Source: Pseudomonadota bacterium (GTDB lineage Bacteria; Pseudomonadota; Alphaproteobacteria; Rhodobacterales; Rhodobacteraceae). Taken from it: a stretch of DNA of 64,000 bases. The notes under the pieces are model-generated. The model did no database searches, was not told where the DNA came from, and worked only from the letters and a program-made list of their open reading frames with translations. Numbering within the stretch: position 1 is the first letter of the stretch; each line of letters begins with the position of its first letter. Positions 41,914-50,828 of the stretch are shown here, piece after piece. The DNA lies in assembly GCA_020161655.1 (NCBI GenBank), contig JAIUPC010000017.1, positions 186,001 to 250,000 of the forward strand, read 5' to 3'. A program made the position numbers and the translations under genes.

Positions 41914-43002
41914 TTACTCCGTCAGCAGGATCGCGGCGGCGGGATCGAAGCTCAGCCAGACCTTGTCGTACCAGTCCGGCCGCCCCGCTTCGGCCCGCTT
42001 GGCATTGACGCCATGGACCGCGATCAGCCCGCCTGAAGGCAGCGTCACCCGGTAAAGGCTGTCCTTGCCGAAATAGGCGATGTCCTTGATCTCGCCTGCG
42101 ATGGCATTCGGACCCTCCGGTTTTTCGCGGGTCAGGGTCACCTTTTCGGGCCGCAGCGCCACTGTTACCTCCTGCCCCGATGGCGCACCGGCCACGCTGC
42201 GCGCGACGATTTCGGTTCCGAGGCCGGGAACATCCACCCGCGACAGATCGCCCTCCACCGCCGTCACGCGCCCGTCGAACGAGGTGATGGAACCGATGAA
42301 CCCGGCGACGAAGCGCGAGTTCGGATATTCGTAGATTTCCGTCGGCGTGCCGCTCTGGCGCACCTCGCCCTTGTCCATCACCGCGATCCGGTCGGCGAGG
42401 GTCATCGCCTCTTCCTGGTCATGGGTCACGACGATGAAGGTGACGCCGGTACGCTCCTGAATGCTCATCAGCTCGAACTGGGTCTGTTCGCGCAGCTTCT
42501 TGTCGAGCGCCGCCAGAGGCTCGTCCAGAAGCAGAAGCTTCGGCTGCCGCGCCAGTGCGCGTGCCAGCGCCACTCGCTGCCGCTGGCCGCCGGAAATCTG
42601 GTGCGGCTTTCTGTGCGCGAACTGCGTCAGCTGGACGAGGTCGAGCATCCCGCGCACCCGTTCCTCACGCTCCGCCTTCGTCATCTTTTCGTGCTTGAGG
42701 CCGTAGGCCACGTTCTTTTCCACGCTCATATGCGGGAAGAGCGCATAGCTCTGGAACATCATGTGAACCGGGCGCTCCCATGGGGGAACGCCCGTCATGT
42801 CCTGCCCGTCAAGGAAGATGCGGCCCGCGCTTGGTTCCTCGAACCCCGCGAGCATGCGCAAAAGCGTGGTCTTGCCGCAGCCTGACCCGCCGAGAAGGGC
42901 GAAGATCTCGCCCTTGCCCACGGTCAGGTTCACGTCGCGCACCGCCTGAAACGCCCCGAACAGTTTCGAAACGCCTTCGATCCGCACGAAAGGGTCCTGC
43001 AC
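41914..43002 (-). CDS. potG: PotG-like ABC transporter ATP-binding protein
   Basis: A 362-residue ATPase. It has Walker A GGSGCGKTT (residues 34-42), the Q-loop in MMFQSYALFPHM, signature LSGGQ as ISGGQRQRVALARAL, Walker B LLLLDEPLAALD and the H-loop VVTHDQEEAM. The C-terminal TOBE domain (about residues 280-360) is the regulatory part of polyamine and spermidine/putrescine importers. Sequence order matches PotG closely. It energises PotH/PotI and is four bases from potF. Confidence 0.9.
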   Translation of the reverse strand: MQDPFVRIEGVSKLFGAFQAVRDVNLTVGKGEIFALLGGSGCGKTTLLRMLAGFEEPSAGRIFLDGQDMTGVPPWERPVHMMFQSYALFPHMSVEKNVAYGLKHEKMTKAEREERVRGMLDLVQLTQFAHRKPHQISGGQRQRVALARALARQPKLLLLDEPLAALDKKLREQTQFELMSIQERTGVTFIVVTHDQEEAMTLADRIAVMDKGEVRQSGTPTEIYEYPNSRFVAGFIGSITSFDGRVTAVEGDLSRVDVPGLGTEIVARSVAGAPSGQEVTVALRPEKVTLTREKPEGPNAIAGEIKDIAYFGKDSLYRVTLPSGGLIAVHGVNAKRAEAGRPDWYDKVWLSFDPAAAILLTE

Positions 43003-43006
43003 GACG

Positions 43007-44107
43007 TCAGCCTGCCTTGATCTGCGCCCAGGCGCGCGTGATGTCGCGGTCCTGTTCTTCGGATTGGGGGGCGGGGGTGTACATCCGGCTCAGCGTCTCG
43101 GCATCGGGATAGACCGCCGGGTCGTTGCGGATGGCTTCGTCGACCAGTGCCGTCGCCTCCTTGTTGGAGTTGGCATAGCCGGTGTAGTCGGTACAGGCCG
43201 CGATCACCTCGGGGCGCAGCAGGTAGTTCATGAACTGGTAGCCGTTGTCCTTGTTCTGCGCATCGACCGACATGCACCAGAAATCGAACCAGGCGGGTGC
43301 GCCAGTCTTCGGCACGAAATACTGCAGGTCGATGTCGATCCCCGCCTCGGCGGCGCGGGCCTTGGCCACGCCATATTCGCCCGACCAGCTGTTGGCCACG
43401 CAAAGCTCCCCGTTCGGCAGGGCGGAGGTGTAGTTGTTGTTGTCGAAGGTGGCGATGTATTCGCGTATCGGGGCGAAAGCCTCGGCCATCTTCGCGTATT
43501 CGGCGGGGCCAGCCGTGTTTGGGTCGAGGCCGAGATAACTCATCACCATGAAGCCGATGTCGGTCGGGCTGTCGAGGATCGAGATGCCGCAGTCTGCGAG
43601 TTTCGCCGCGTTCTCGGGCTTGAAGAGGGTGTCGAGGCTGGAAAGATCGGCGTCGGGCAGCCGTTCCTTGACCATCGCCACATTGTAGGCGAAGCCGACC
43701 GACCCCCACATGTAGGGGACGCCGTAGAGGTTGCCGGGGTCGAAGCCCTCGCCGATCTTCAGGATCGCGGGGTCGAGATTGCTCCAGCCGGTCAGTTTGG
43801 ACCGGTCGATCGTGTCGTAAACGCCGGCCTTGATGAACTGCTGGAGCGACAGGCCGGCCATCAGCACCACGTCATAGCCGGTCGATCCGGCAAGGACCTT
43901 GGCCTGCATCTCCTCGGAGCTTGCATACATGTCATAGACCACCTCGATCCCGGTCTCGGCGGTGAAATCGGCGAGCGTGGTTTCGCCGATGTAGTCGGCC
44001 CAGTTGTAGACGTTGACCGAGCCTGCCTGCGCCCAGGATGGCCGGACATAGGGCATCGCCAGCGCGGCGCCGAAAGTCGAGAGTGCTGTGCGTCGAGACA
44101 GTTTCAT
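43007..44107 (-). CDS. potF: PotF-like periplasmic polyamine-binding protein
   Basis: A 366-residue solute-binding protein. The N-terminus MKLSRRTALSTFGAALAMP has a twin-arginine motif, so export is probably by Tat rather than Sec, unlike Escherichia coli PotF. The mature start VNVYNWADYIGETTLADF, GVPYMWGSVGFAYN and GYQFMNYLLRPEV are conserved in PotD/PotF. The real ligand could be a polyamine or a related cationic compound. A GGAGG site precedes the ATG and a TTTGATCAAA palindrome overlaps the 27-bp intergenic gap. Confidence 0.9.
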   Translation of the reverse strand: MKLSRRTALSTFGAALAMPYVRPSWAQAGSVNVYNWADYIGETTLADFTAETGIEVVYDMYASSEEMQAKVLAGSTGYDVVLMAGLSLQQFIKAGVYDTIDRSKLTGWSNLDPAILKIGEGFDPGNLYGVPYMWGSVGFAYNVAMVKERLPDADLSSLDTLFKPENAAKLADCGISILDSPTDIGFMVMSYLGLDPNTAGPAEYAKMAEAFAPIREYIATFDNNNYTSALPNGELCVANSWSGEYGVAKARAAEAGIDIDLQYFVPKTGAPAWFDFWCMSVDAQNKDNGYQFMNYLLRPEVIAACTDYTGYANSNKEATALVDEAIRNDPAVYPDAETLSRMYTPAPQSEEQDRDITRAWAQIKAG

Positions 44108-44123
44108 GGTCTTCCTCCCTTAC

Positions 44124-44136
44124 TTTTGATCAAATT
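44124..44136. promoter_or_regulatory. TTTGATCAAA operator before potF
   Basis: TTTTGATCAAATT matches the paired operators at 24581-24657 over all 13 bases. It begins 17 bases upstream of the potF start codon, overlaps the last codon of the preceding Rieske gene and is the only copy at this gene. It suggests potFGHI is controlled by the same regulator as the aminotransferase/glutamine-synthetase-like operon. Confidence 0.6.
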
Positions 44137-45355
44137 ATTGGCCAGCGTTCGCCGGCTGGCAAATCAATTCGTCGTTCCGCGTGACGATTTCATCTTCGGC
44201 GGGAGAAGCCTCCTCGCGCATGACCGGTATGAGGGCGCGGAGCGCGTCGTGGTGGCGTCTCAGGCCCCATTCCTTGTCCGACAGGTGAAAGCCGTCGAAG
44301 GCCGAAGAAAGCATCGATTCATTCGACCAGATCGAAAGCTGCTGATCCTCGGCGGAAGTGTCGCGGTCGATCCGCATGGCAAGGTAGCGGGCAAGGCGCT
44401 GCTGGCGGTCCTCCTGCGGCTGGCGGTAAAGCTTGCCGGTGAGGCGCGTCAGGCCGGGGCCGAGCGGGATGTCATGGTAGAACTGGATCGCCTCGGGCGT
44501 GAAGGCGAAGACCATGTTGGGGAAAAGCCCGTAGTAGGTCCAGGCGTTCTGCAGCCGGTCGGGCAGCCAGTCCTGTTTAGGCGCGTGCTTCAGATAGTGC
44601 CGCACCGACCAGCGCCGGCCCGGCGCATCGCCGAAGTATCCGGCCGAGAAATGCAGCCCCTCGGGCAGGTAGCGGTCGCGGTAGTCGCGGCCGTAAAGGT
44701 CCTGCAAGGCCGGATGCGCCATCGGCACGTGGTAGCCTTCGTTGTCGACGTCGCGCACCGACTTCCAGTTGACCGGCAGGTCGACGGACCAGCCCGCCAC
44801 CTGCACCGGCACAACATCGCCCGCGCCGTAGGCGGCGAAATCCTCGTCATAGGGCGCGAGGAGCGTGGCGATGTCGGGCTGTGGGCCGGGGCGGAAGCGG
44901 AGGAACAGGAAGCCGTGGAAGCGGCCAAGCTCGATCGGTTTCAGCCCGTAATCGGCGCGGTCCATCTCACCGAAGGTCGAGGGCTGCGCAGCACCCCGTA
45001 GCGTGCCGTCGAGGTTGTAGACCCAGCCGTGGAAGGGGCAGACGATGGCGCCCTTGCAATGACCCTTTTCCCCGTCCACCACCCGCGCGCCGCGATGGCG
45101 GCAAAGGTTGTGGAAGGTGCGCACCACGCCGTCACGCCCGCGCATGATGACGGCACGCTCGCCGAAAAGGTCGAAGGTCAGCCAGTCGCCGGGCGCTGGC
45201 ACGTCATTCTCATGCCCGACGATCTGCCAGTGGGTCAGGAAGACATTGTCGCGTTCCAGGGCGAAAAGTGCGGGCGAATGATAGGTCCAGGCGGGCAGGC
45301 CGCGCCGGTCCCAGTCATTCGGAATCTGGATCTCTCCACGTGCTTGAAGGCTCAT
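44135..45355 (-). CDS. Rieske non-heme iron oxygenase alpha subunit (first of pair)
   Basis: A 406-residue ring-hydroxylating-type oxygenase. The Rieske 2Fe-2S ligands are CRHRGAR (residues near 85) and CPFHGWVYN about 17 residues later. The catalytic mononuclear iron site is likely DVDNEGYHVPMAHPAL. Such stand-alone alpha subunits include choline, glycine betaine, stachydrine and carnitine monooxygenases. No reductase gene is adjacent. The last codon overlaps the potF operator. Confidence 0.82.
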   Translation of the reverse strand: MSLQARGEIQIPNDWDRRGLPAWTYHSPALFALERDNVFLTHWQIVGHENDVPAPGDWLTFDLFGERAVIMRGRDGVVRTFHNLCRHRGARVVDGEKGHCKGAIVCPFHGWVYNLDGTLRGAAQPSTFGEMDRADYGLKPIELGRFHGFLFLRFRPGPQPDIATLLAPYDEDFAAYGAGDVVPVQVAGWSVDLPVNWKSVRDVDNEGYHVPMAHPALQDLYGRDYRDRYLPEGLHFSAGYFGDAPGRRWSVRHYLKHAPKQDWLPDRLQNAWTYYGLFPNMVFAFTPEAIQFYHDIPLGPGLTRLTGKLYRQPQEDRQQRLARYLAMRIDRDTSAEDQQLSIWSNESMLSSAFDGFHLSDKEWGLRRHHDALRALIPVMREEASPAEDEIVTRNDELICQPANAGQ

Positions 45356-46479
45356 CTTTTACCCTCCATCTGGTTCAGGACCCAGCCGTGAAAACGGTGG
45401 ATCTCATATTCCTCGGGCATCAGCCTTCCCTGCTCATAGGCGGGCGAGTTAATGCCCCGTTGGTTCATCTCGCAGGCGTCGCCGTCCTGGGCCAGGACGA
45501 TCTTGGCGAAGTCGGCCACCCGCGCGGGGTCGAAGCCGGGCTGGGCCAGGGTTTCGGGTGCGAAGTGCCATTCGGCCACCAGCCGGGTGCGGTCGGGGCC
45601 AAGGGGTTCGAGCCGGACCGAGCGGACATAATCGACATGGGCCACGACGAAGGCCGAGGGCCAGAGCGTGACGAAGGTATAGCCCGCCTGCCGTTCCGCC
45701 TCGGTCAGGCTGGGGAAGGCCGGGGCAACCGGCGCGCCGGTCATGCTCCAGGTCTCCGCGCCCGGCTTCAGGCGCGGGGCTTGCGGGGTGTCGGGGGTCC
45801 AGCCGGGCCGTTCGTTCTCGGCCATGACGCCCTCGCGGTAGAGCGGCACCATGTCGCAAAGCTCAGGATGGATGCCGGGGCAGTGGAGGCATTCGGAGTA
45901 GTTTTCCCAGAAGACCTTCCAGTTGCAGTCGAGGGTCTTTTCCCAGCGGTGCCCGGTGACGAGGGCGTCCATCGGCCAGTTGTCGAGCGCGGCAAGGGGG
46001 ATGTCACCCCGAAGGTCCGGGGGCGCTGCGGCGAGCGACAGGAAGACGAACCCCGCCCATTCGTTCAGCGCCACCGGCTTCAGCCCGTGATCCTCGCGCC
46101 GGAAGTCCGCGGTCGGGTGCGCATGGGCGGTCGAGACGAGCCGCCCGTCATCCGCTGCATAAGCCCAGGCGTGGTAGGGACAGGTTACAAGCTTGCCCGC
46201 CGCCTTTTCGCCGGCGCAAAGCTCCGCCCCCCGGTGGCGGCAGGTATTGTGATACGCCCGCAAGGTCCCGTCTGCGAGGCGGAGCAGGATCACGCTCGCC
46301 GGCCCGACCTGAACCGGGCGCATCGTGCCGGCGGTAAGATCACTCATCCGCCCCGCACAGACCCATTGCCGCGACCAGAGTGTCGCCATTTCCCGCGCGT
46401 ACCATTCCGCGCTGACATAGGCCTCGCGCGGCAGCGCCTCGGGGCAGTGGTCGAGAAGGGGTGAGGCCGGATGCACCAT
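45352..46479 (-). CDS. Rieske non-heme iron oxygenase alpha subunit (second of pair)
   Basis: A 375-residue protein. Rieske ligands are NTCRHRGAELC and CPYHAWAYA. The mononuclear iron site is likely WENYSECLHCPGIHPEL, the layout of GbcA-type N-demethylating or choline-type monooxygenases. It is only distantly similar to its neighbour, so the pair is unlikely to be a recent duplication and may act on successive intermediates. The start at 46479 shares one base with the preceding stop, and the stop overlaps the next start by four bases. Confidence 0.82.
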   Translation of the reverse strand: MVHPASPLLDHCPEALPREAYVSAEWYAREMATLWSRQWVCAGRMSDLTAGTMRPVQVGPASVILLRLADGTLRAYHNTCRHRGAELCAGEKAAGKLVTCPYHAWAYAADDGRLVSTAHAHPTADFRREDHGLKPVALNEWAGFVFLSLAAAPPDLRGDIPLAALDNWPMDALVTGHRWEKTLDCNWKVFWENYSECLHCPGIHPELCDMVPLYREGVMAENERPGWTPDTPQAPRLKPGAETWSMTGAPVAPAFPSLTEAERQAGYTFVTLWPSAFVVAHVDYVRSVRLEPLGPDRTRLVAEWHFAPETLAQPGFDPARVADFAKIVLAQDGDACEMNQRGINSPAYEQGRLMPEEYEIHRFHGWVLNQMEGKR

Positions 46480-47669
46480 CAGAACCGCCCCGGCGGGGTG
46501 GCGCGCTTGCGGGCGGGGTTGAAGAAGGGCCGCTCCGTCACCGTGACCGGCAGCATCAGCCGCGCATATTGCAACTCGCGCAAGGCGTAGATATCGGCCC
46601 AGAGATCGCTTTTCAGGTATTTCCGCTCGATATGGGCCAGCGCCACGTTGCGCTTGGCCGTGGGCAGCCATTCGGCAGCAGTGACGAAACCGGCCTCCTT
46701 GGTCTTGCCGGCATAGATCACCGCCCCCGTCGCGGGCACATTCCCCGGCACGTCGAGCCCGACAAAGGCCCAGCGGGAGGTCTTGCCCTCCCGCTCCGCC
46801 AGAAGCGCGCGGCGGCCGTTGAAATGGCCCTTGTCCCAGTCGATCATCCAGTCGAGCGCCATCTCGATCGGCGAGCGGGTGCGATCCTCGCGCACCGCCT
46901 GATGGGCGGCGATGAAGTCCATGTTGGTGATGACGAACCCCGCCTCGATCCGCGCGAGGTTGAGCGCGCTCGACCCCACGGGCCTGATGCCCCAGGGCCG
47001 CCCCGCCACCGTCAGGTGATCCCAGAGCCGCAACGCCTGATCGGGCGTGGTCCAAAGCTCATAGCCGAGATCGCCGGTGAAGCCGGTGCGGGAGATAAGA
47101 AGTGTGCCATCGCCGAAGGGCAGGCTCATCATGCGGAAGGGCTTCAGCGCCGAGACGTCGAACCCGGCGGCCTGAAGGACGACCGCGCTGCACGGGCCTT
47201 GCAGCGACAGCGCCGCGACTTCCTCGGTTTCCTCGCGGACGCGGACATCGAAGCCAAGGGCCGAGTCGATCAGCCAGGGAAGGTGGCGTTCCTGGCAGCA
47301 AAGCCGGAAATCCTCCGGACCCAGCCGGAAGAGCGTGCCGTCGTCCAGAAACTTGCCGGCGTCATCGCACCATGCGGTGTAGTGGACGCCGCCGACGCTG
47401 AGCCTGCTCGCCGCGCGCAGGGTCAGCCGGTCAAGGCAGGCCGCCGCATCGGGGCCGGTGAAGCGGTACTTCACCATCGGGCAGAGGTCGTAAAGCGATG
47501 CGGCATTGCGGATCGCCGAATACTCCATCGCCTCGTCCTCGAAGACGAGCGCGGTGGTATAGCCCGACCAGTTGCCCCACTGGTTCAAGACATTGGCCGC
47601 CGAAGTGCGGGCGTGGAACGGCGTCCGCTGGAGCGGCATGTGGAAATGCAGGCGCGGTTCGACCTTCAT
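46479..47669 (-). CDS. GcvT-family aminomethyltransferase-like protein
   Basis: A 396-residue protein of the GcvT/DmdA/sarcosine-dehydrogenase C-terminal fold that binds tetrahydrofolate. YDLCPMVKYRFTGPDA is the usual N-terminal block, LLISRTGFTGDLGYELW is the conserved middle motif and GSSALNLARIEAGF follows. Members take methyl or methylene groups from glycine, dimethylglycine or DMSP to folate. With two Rieske oxygenases and two FAD enzymes this suggests one-carbon units are captured during demethylation. It is not clearly DmdA. Confidence 0.78.
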   Translation of the reverse strand: MKVEPRLHFHMPLQRTPFHARTSAANVLNQWGNWSGYTTALVFEDEAMEYSAIRNAASLYDLCPMVKYRFTGPDAAACLDRLTLRAASRLSVGGVHYTAWCDDAGKFLDDGTLFRLGPEDFRLCCQERHLPWLIDSALGFDVRVREETEEVAALSLQGPCSAVVLQAAGFDVSALKPFRMMSLPFGDGTLLISRTGFTGDLGYELWTTPDQALRLWDHLTVAGRPWGIRPVGSSALNLARIEAGFVITNMDFIAAHQAVREDRTRSPIEMALDWMIDWDKGHFNGRRALLAEREGKTSRWAFVGLDVPGNVPATGAVIYAGKTKEAGFVTAAEWLPTAKRNVALAHIERKYLKSDLWADIYALRELQYARLMLPVTVTERPFFNPARKRATPPGRF

Positions 47670-49225
47670 GCGCGAGCCTCCTCAAGAATGCGCCCCGCCG
47701 CGTTCCAGCCCGATGCGCCAGAGATGCCACCACCCGGATGCGTCCCCGCCGAGGCGAGCCAGAGACCGGGGACGGGGCTGGCGTATTGCGCCATGCCGGA
47801 GGCCGGGCGCAGGAACAGCATCTGTTCGACGGAAAGCTCGCCGTGATGCCAGTTGCCGCCGGGCATGCCGTAGCGGCGTTCAATGTCATAGGGCATGAGC
47901 ATTTTCTGCCCGACGATCAGTTTGCGGACGCCGGGCGCGTGGGTTTCCAGCGTGGCCAGCGTCGCCTCAAGCATCGCCGCCCGCGCCGCATCCTCGCCGG
48001 CTTTCGGCGCGTGGGGGGCGTATTGCACGACGGCGGAAAGGACGTGCTGGCCATCGGGCGCAAGGCCCGGTTCGAAAGCCGAAGGGATCACCACCTCCAT
48101 GACCGGCGCCGCCGGCACCTCGCCGTATTTCACCGGGTTGAAGGCACGCTCGACATGATCGGCGCTGGGCGCGATCACGAGGCGGGTCTTCGGGTCGGCG
48201 CCCATGAAATCGGGGAGCGCGCTCAGCGCCAGATGCAGCTTCGCCGCCCCGCCGCGCGACTTCTGGTGCTGGATGCGCATGGTGGCGCCGGTGTCGAGAT
48301 GGCGCGGCCCCAGAAGAGACAGGAGCGTGGTCTTCGGGCTGATCGCCGAGACGACACGGTGTGCGCGCAATTCTTCGCCATTCGCCAGCGTCACGCCGAT
48401 GACCTTGTCGCCGACCACGTCGATCCGGGCGACGGCGGTACCCGTGCGGATAGTTACGCCCGCCGCTTCGGCGGCAGAGGCCAGCGCCGCCGCGACCGCC
48501 GGCATCCCGCCCTTCGGTAGCGCCAGCGCGCCCTGCTGGCCGGCAACCTCGCCCGAGAGCCGGTTGAGGAGCAAAAGCAGCGAATTCGGCGAACGCGGCC
48601 CGAGCCAGGAGCCGAGGGTCGCATCGAAGGCGACAAGGCCCTTGAGGCGGTCATCGGTGAGTTCGTCGTTCAGCACGTCCCACACGTTGATGAGGAACAT
48701 GCGCAGGAATTCGCGGAAGTCGGTCTTGCCCATGCGGCGGACGCCAAGGCCAAGCCGGGCAAGCTGCGCCCAGTCGTTGCCGGGCGCCCGCGCCAGCCGG
48801 GGCGGCGTCAGCCCCCGGAAAGGCGCAAGGGCGGCGGCAAAGCGCATCAGCCGGGCGCGAAGCTCGGCCCAGGCGGCGCGGTCTTCGGCGCTGATAGTGC
48901 CGGTGAGGGACGCGCCGAAAGCGCCGTCAAGCCGCAGGTGGTCGCCGGTGGCGCTGAGCGCCGTGCTGGCGAGGCTGATCGTGTGATAGCCTAGGCCGTG
49001 GCGGTCGAGCGCCAGGATATCGGCGACGCGCGGGTCGATCATGTGGACGATATGGGCGAGGCCGGGGCTGCGGAAGCCGGGGGCAAAACCGCCACCCGCA
49101 GCGCCGCCGCCGGGCGCGCCGGAGGCTTCCAGCACCAGAACGCGGCGGCCCTTCCGGGCGAGGCGCGCGGCGCAGGCGAGGCCGTTGGTGCCGCCGCCGA
49201 TCACGATGCAGTCAAGGGATGGCAT
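47666..49225 (-). CDS. FAD-dependent oxidoreductase, phytoene-desaturase-like (first of pair)
   Basis: A 519-residue flavoprotein. The dinucleotide-binding motif is IVIGGGTNGLACAARLARKG with the acidic strand end VLVLEAS. The C-terminal FAD-binding segment is GLWLASAGTHPGGGISGA. This is the CrtI/PDS fold, also found in amine oxidases of unknown substrate. No other carotenoid gene is nearby, so a catabolic rather than carotenoid role is inferred. It overlaps the next gene by four bases and its neighbour by 14. Confidence 0.8.
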   Translation of the reverse strand: MPSLDCIVIGGGTNGLACAARLARKGRRVLVLEASGAPGGGAAGGGFAPGFRSPGLAHIVHMIDPRVADILALDRHGLGYHTISLASTALSATGDHLRLDGAFGASLTGTISAEDRAAWAELRARLMRFAAALAPFRGLTPPRLARAPGNDWAQLARLGLGVRRMGKTDFREFLRMFLINVWDVLNDELTDDRLKGLVAFDATLGSWLGPRSPNSLLLLLNRLSGEVAGQQGALALPKGGMPAVAAALASAAEAAGVTIRTGTAVARIDVVGDKVIGVTLANGEELRAHRVVSAISPKTTLLSLLGPRHLDTGATMRIQHQKSRGGAAKLHLALSALPDFMGADPKTRLVIAPSADHVERAFNPVKYGEVPAAPVMEVVIPSAFEPGLAPDGQHVLSAVVQYAPHAPKAGEDAARAAMLEATLATLETHAPGVRKLIVGQKMLMPYDIERRYGMPGGNWHHGELSVEQMLFLRPASGMAQYASPVPGLWLASAGTHPGGGISGASGWNAAGRILEEARA

Positions 49226-50828
49226 AGGCGTCGCTCATTTCTTTCACGGGCATTTTCGCGTCACGCAGGATCTCGGCCGCGGCGTTGCGGCCCGGTGCGC
49301 CCATGACGCCGCCGCCCGGATGGGTGGATGATCCGCAGATCCAGAGGTCGCGGATCGGGCTGCGATATTGCGCGTAGCCCGGAACCGGACGGTTGAAGAG
49401 CAACTGGTCGAAGGTCAGTTCGCCCTGGAAGATGTTGCCCTCGGTCAGCCCGACCTCTGCCTCAAGCTCGCGCGGCGTGCGGACCTCCATGTGGAGGATC
49501 AGGTCGCGGAAACCCGGCGCGTAGCTTTCAATCTGGTCGATGCAGGTCTTGGCGAAGGCGTCGCGGTCGGCATCGGTCCAGTCCTGGCCCTCGATCTTCG
49601 GTGGGGCGTATTGCACGAAACATGACATGAAGTGCTTGCCGGGCGGCGTCATCGTCGGGTCGATCATCGTCGGGATCATCACGTCCTGGAACGGGTCGCG
49701 GCTGAAATGCCCGGCCTTCCAGTCATCATAGGCGCGCTCCATCCTCTCGATGCTGTCGGTGAAGTGAAGATCGCCCTTAATGAAGGGCGCGCCTTCGGGC
49801 AGGGCGGTGAATTTCGGCGCGGCGTCGAGCGCGATGTTGAGCTTGCCGGACGATCCGCGCGTCTTGAAGGCGCGGACGCGCTTGACAAAATCGCCTGGAA
49901 GCTCTGCCTCATCGACATGGCCAAGGAAGGTGCGCTTGACGTCCATGTTGGAGATGACGCGGCGGCCAGCGATCTCATCGCCATTGTCGAGGACAACGCC
50001 GGTGGTCCGGCCACCCCTGACCGCGATCTTAGCCACGCCGCTCCCGGTGCGGATCTCTCCACCTGCTGCGCGGAGCGAGGCGGCCAGCGCCCGCGTGATG
50101 GCACCCATGCCGCCGCGTGCGAAACCCCAGGCGCCGACATTGCCATCCACATCGCCCATCGCGTGATGGAGAAGCACATAGGCCGTGCCGGGCGACATGG
50201 GGCCAAGCGCCGTGCCGATGATCGAGGCGACGGCCTGATAGGCCTTGATCGTCGGGTGCTCGAAATACTCATCAAGGAAGTCGCTGATCGACATCGTCCA
50301 GAAGCGGATCATGTCGTACATCTGCGCTTCGCTCAGCGCGAACATCCGCTTGCCGAGCCATGCCAGTTCGGCAAGGTCGCGCGGCCGGAAGGACGACGGG
50401 TCGGGCGGCGTCCGAAGCAGCAGGGGCCGGATGAAGCGGCAGTGGCGCAGGACGTCGCGGGCGTAGCGGTCATAGGCCTCGGCATCGCGGGGCGAATGGC
50501 GGGCAAACTCGCGCCGGTTGGCGTCATGGTCGCGGAACATCCCAAGATGGCCGCCATCCTGCATCATCACCGCGCCGCCCTCGTAGGGCAGGATCTGAAG
50601 CCCGTGTTTCGGCAGTTCCAGATCGCGCATGATCTCCGGCCGGAAGAGGCTGCTGACATAGGAGCAGTTGGAATAGGTGAAGCCGGAGAAAAGCTCGCGG
50701 CTGACCGCCGCGCCGCCGATCCAGTCGTTCTTTTCCACCACGCAGACCTTCATCCCGGCCCGGGCGAGGTATCCGGCGGTGACGAGCCCGTTATGGCCCG
50801 CCCCGATGATGACGGCGTCCCAGGTCAT
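49212..50828 (-). CDS. FAD-dependent oxidoreductase, phytoene-desaturase-like (second of pair)
   Basis: A 538-residue paralogue of the adjacent flavoprotein, with IIGAGHNGLVTAGYLARAG at the N-terminus and DLWICGSSTHPGGGVMGAP at the C-terminus. Segments such as WTMSISDFLDEYFEHPTIKA are typical of the bacterial NAD(P)/FAD group in amine or amino acid loci. The tandem arrangement suggests a heterodimer or two consecutive oxidation steps. Its stop lies inside the start of the downstream paralogue (14-base overlap). Confidence 0.8.
   Translation of the reverse strand: MTWDAVIIGAGHNGLVTAGYLARAGMKVCVVEKNDWIGGAAVSRELFSGFTYSNCSYVSSLFRPEIMRDLELPKHGLQILPYEGGAVMMQDGGHLGMFRDHDANRREFARHSPRDAEAYDRYARDVLRHCRFIRPLLLRTPPDPSSFRPRDLAELAWLGKRMFALSEAQMYDMIRFWTMSISDFLDEYFEHPTIKAYQAVASIIGTALGPMSPGTAYVLLHHAMGDVDGNVGAWGFARGGMGAITRALAASLRAAGGEIRTGSGVAKIAVRGGRTTGVVLDNGDEIAGRRVISNMDVKRTFLGHVDEAELPGDFVKRVRAFKTRGSSGKLNIALDAAPKFTALPEGAPFIKGDLHFTDSIERMERAYDDWKAGHFSRDPFQDVMIPTMIDPTMTPPGKHFMSCFVQYAPPKIEGQDWTDADRDAFAKTCIDQIESYAPGFRDLILHMEVRTPRELEAEVGLTEGNIFQGELTFDQLLFNRPVPGYAQYRSPIRDLWICGSSTHPGGGVMGAPGRNAAAEILRDAKMPVKEMSDAYAIP

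Noticed and set aside
43064..45001. 645-codon plus-strand open frame opposite potF and the first Rieske gene
   Set aside because: Mirror of real minus-strand genes with clear motifs; no ribosome site and no domain.
46479..47669. DmdA (DMSP demethylase) assignment for the GcvT-like gene
   Set aside because: It belongs to the same superfamily, but no DmdA-specific residues can be confirmed by eye, and the neighbours point to amines; left as GcvT family.
47666..50828. Carotenoid desaturase pair
   Set aside because: The fold matches CrtI, but no crtB, crtE or other carotenoid gene is nearby and the operon is amine-related.
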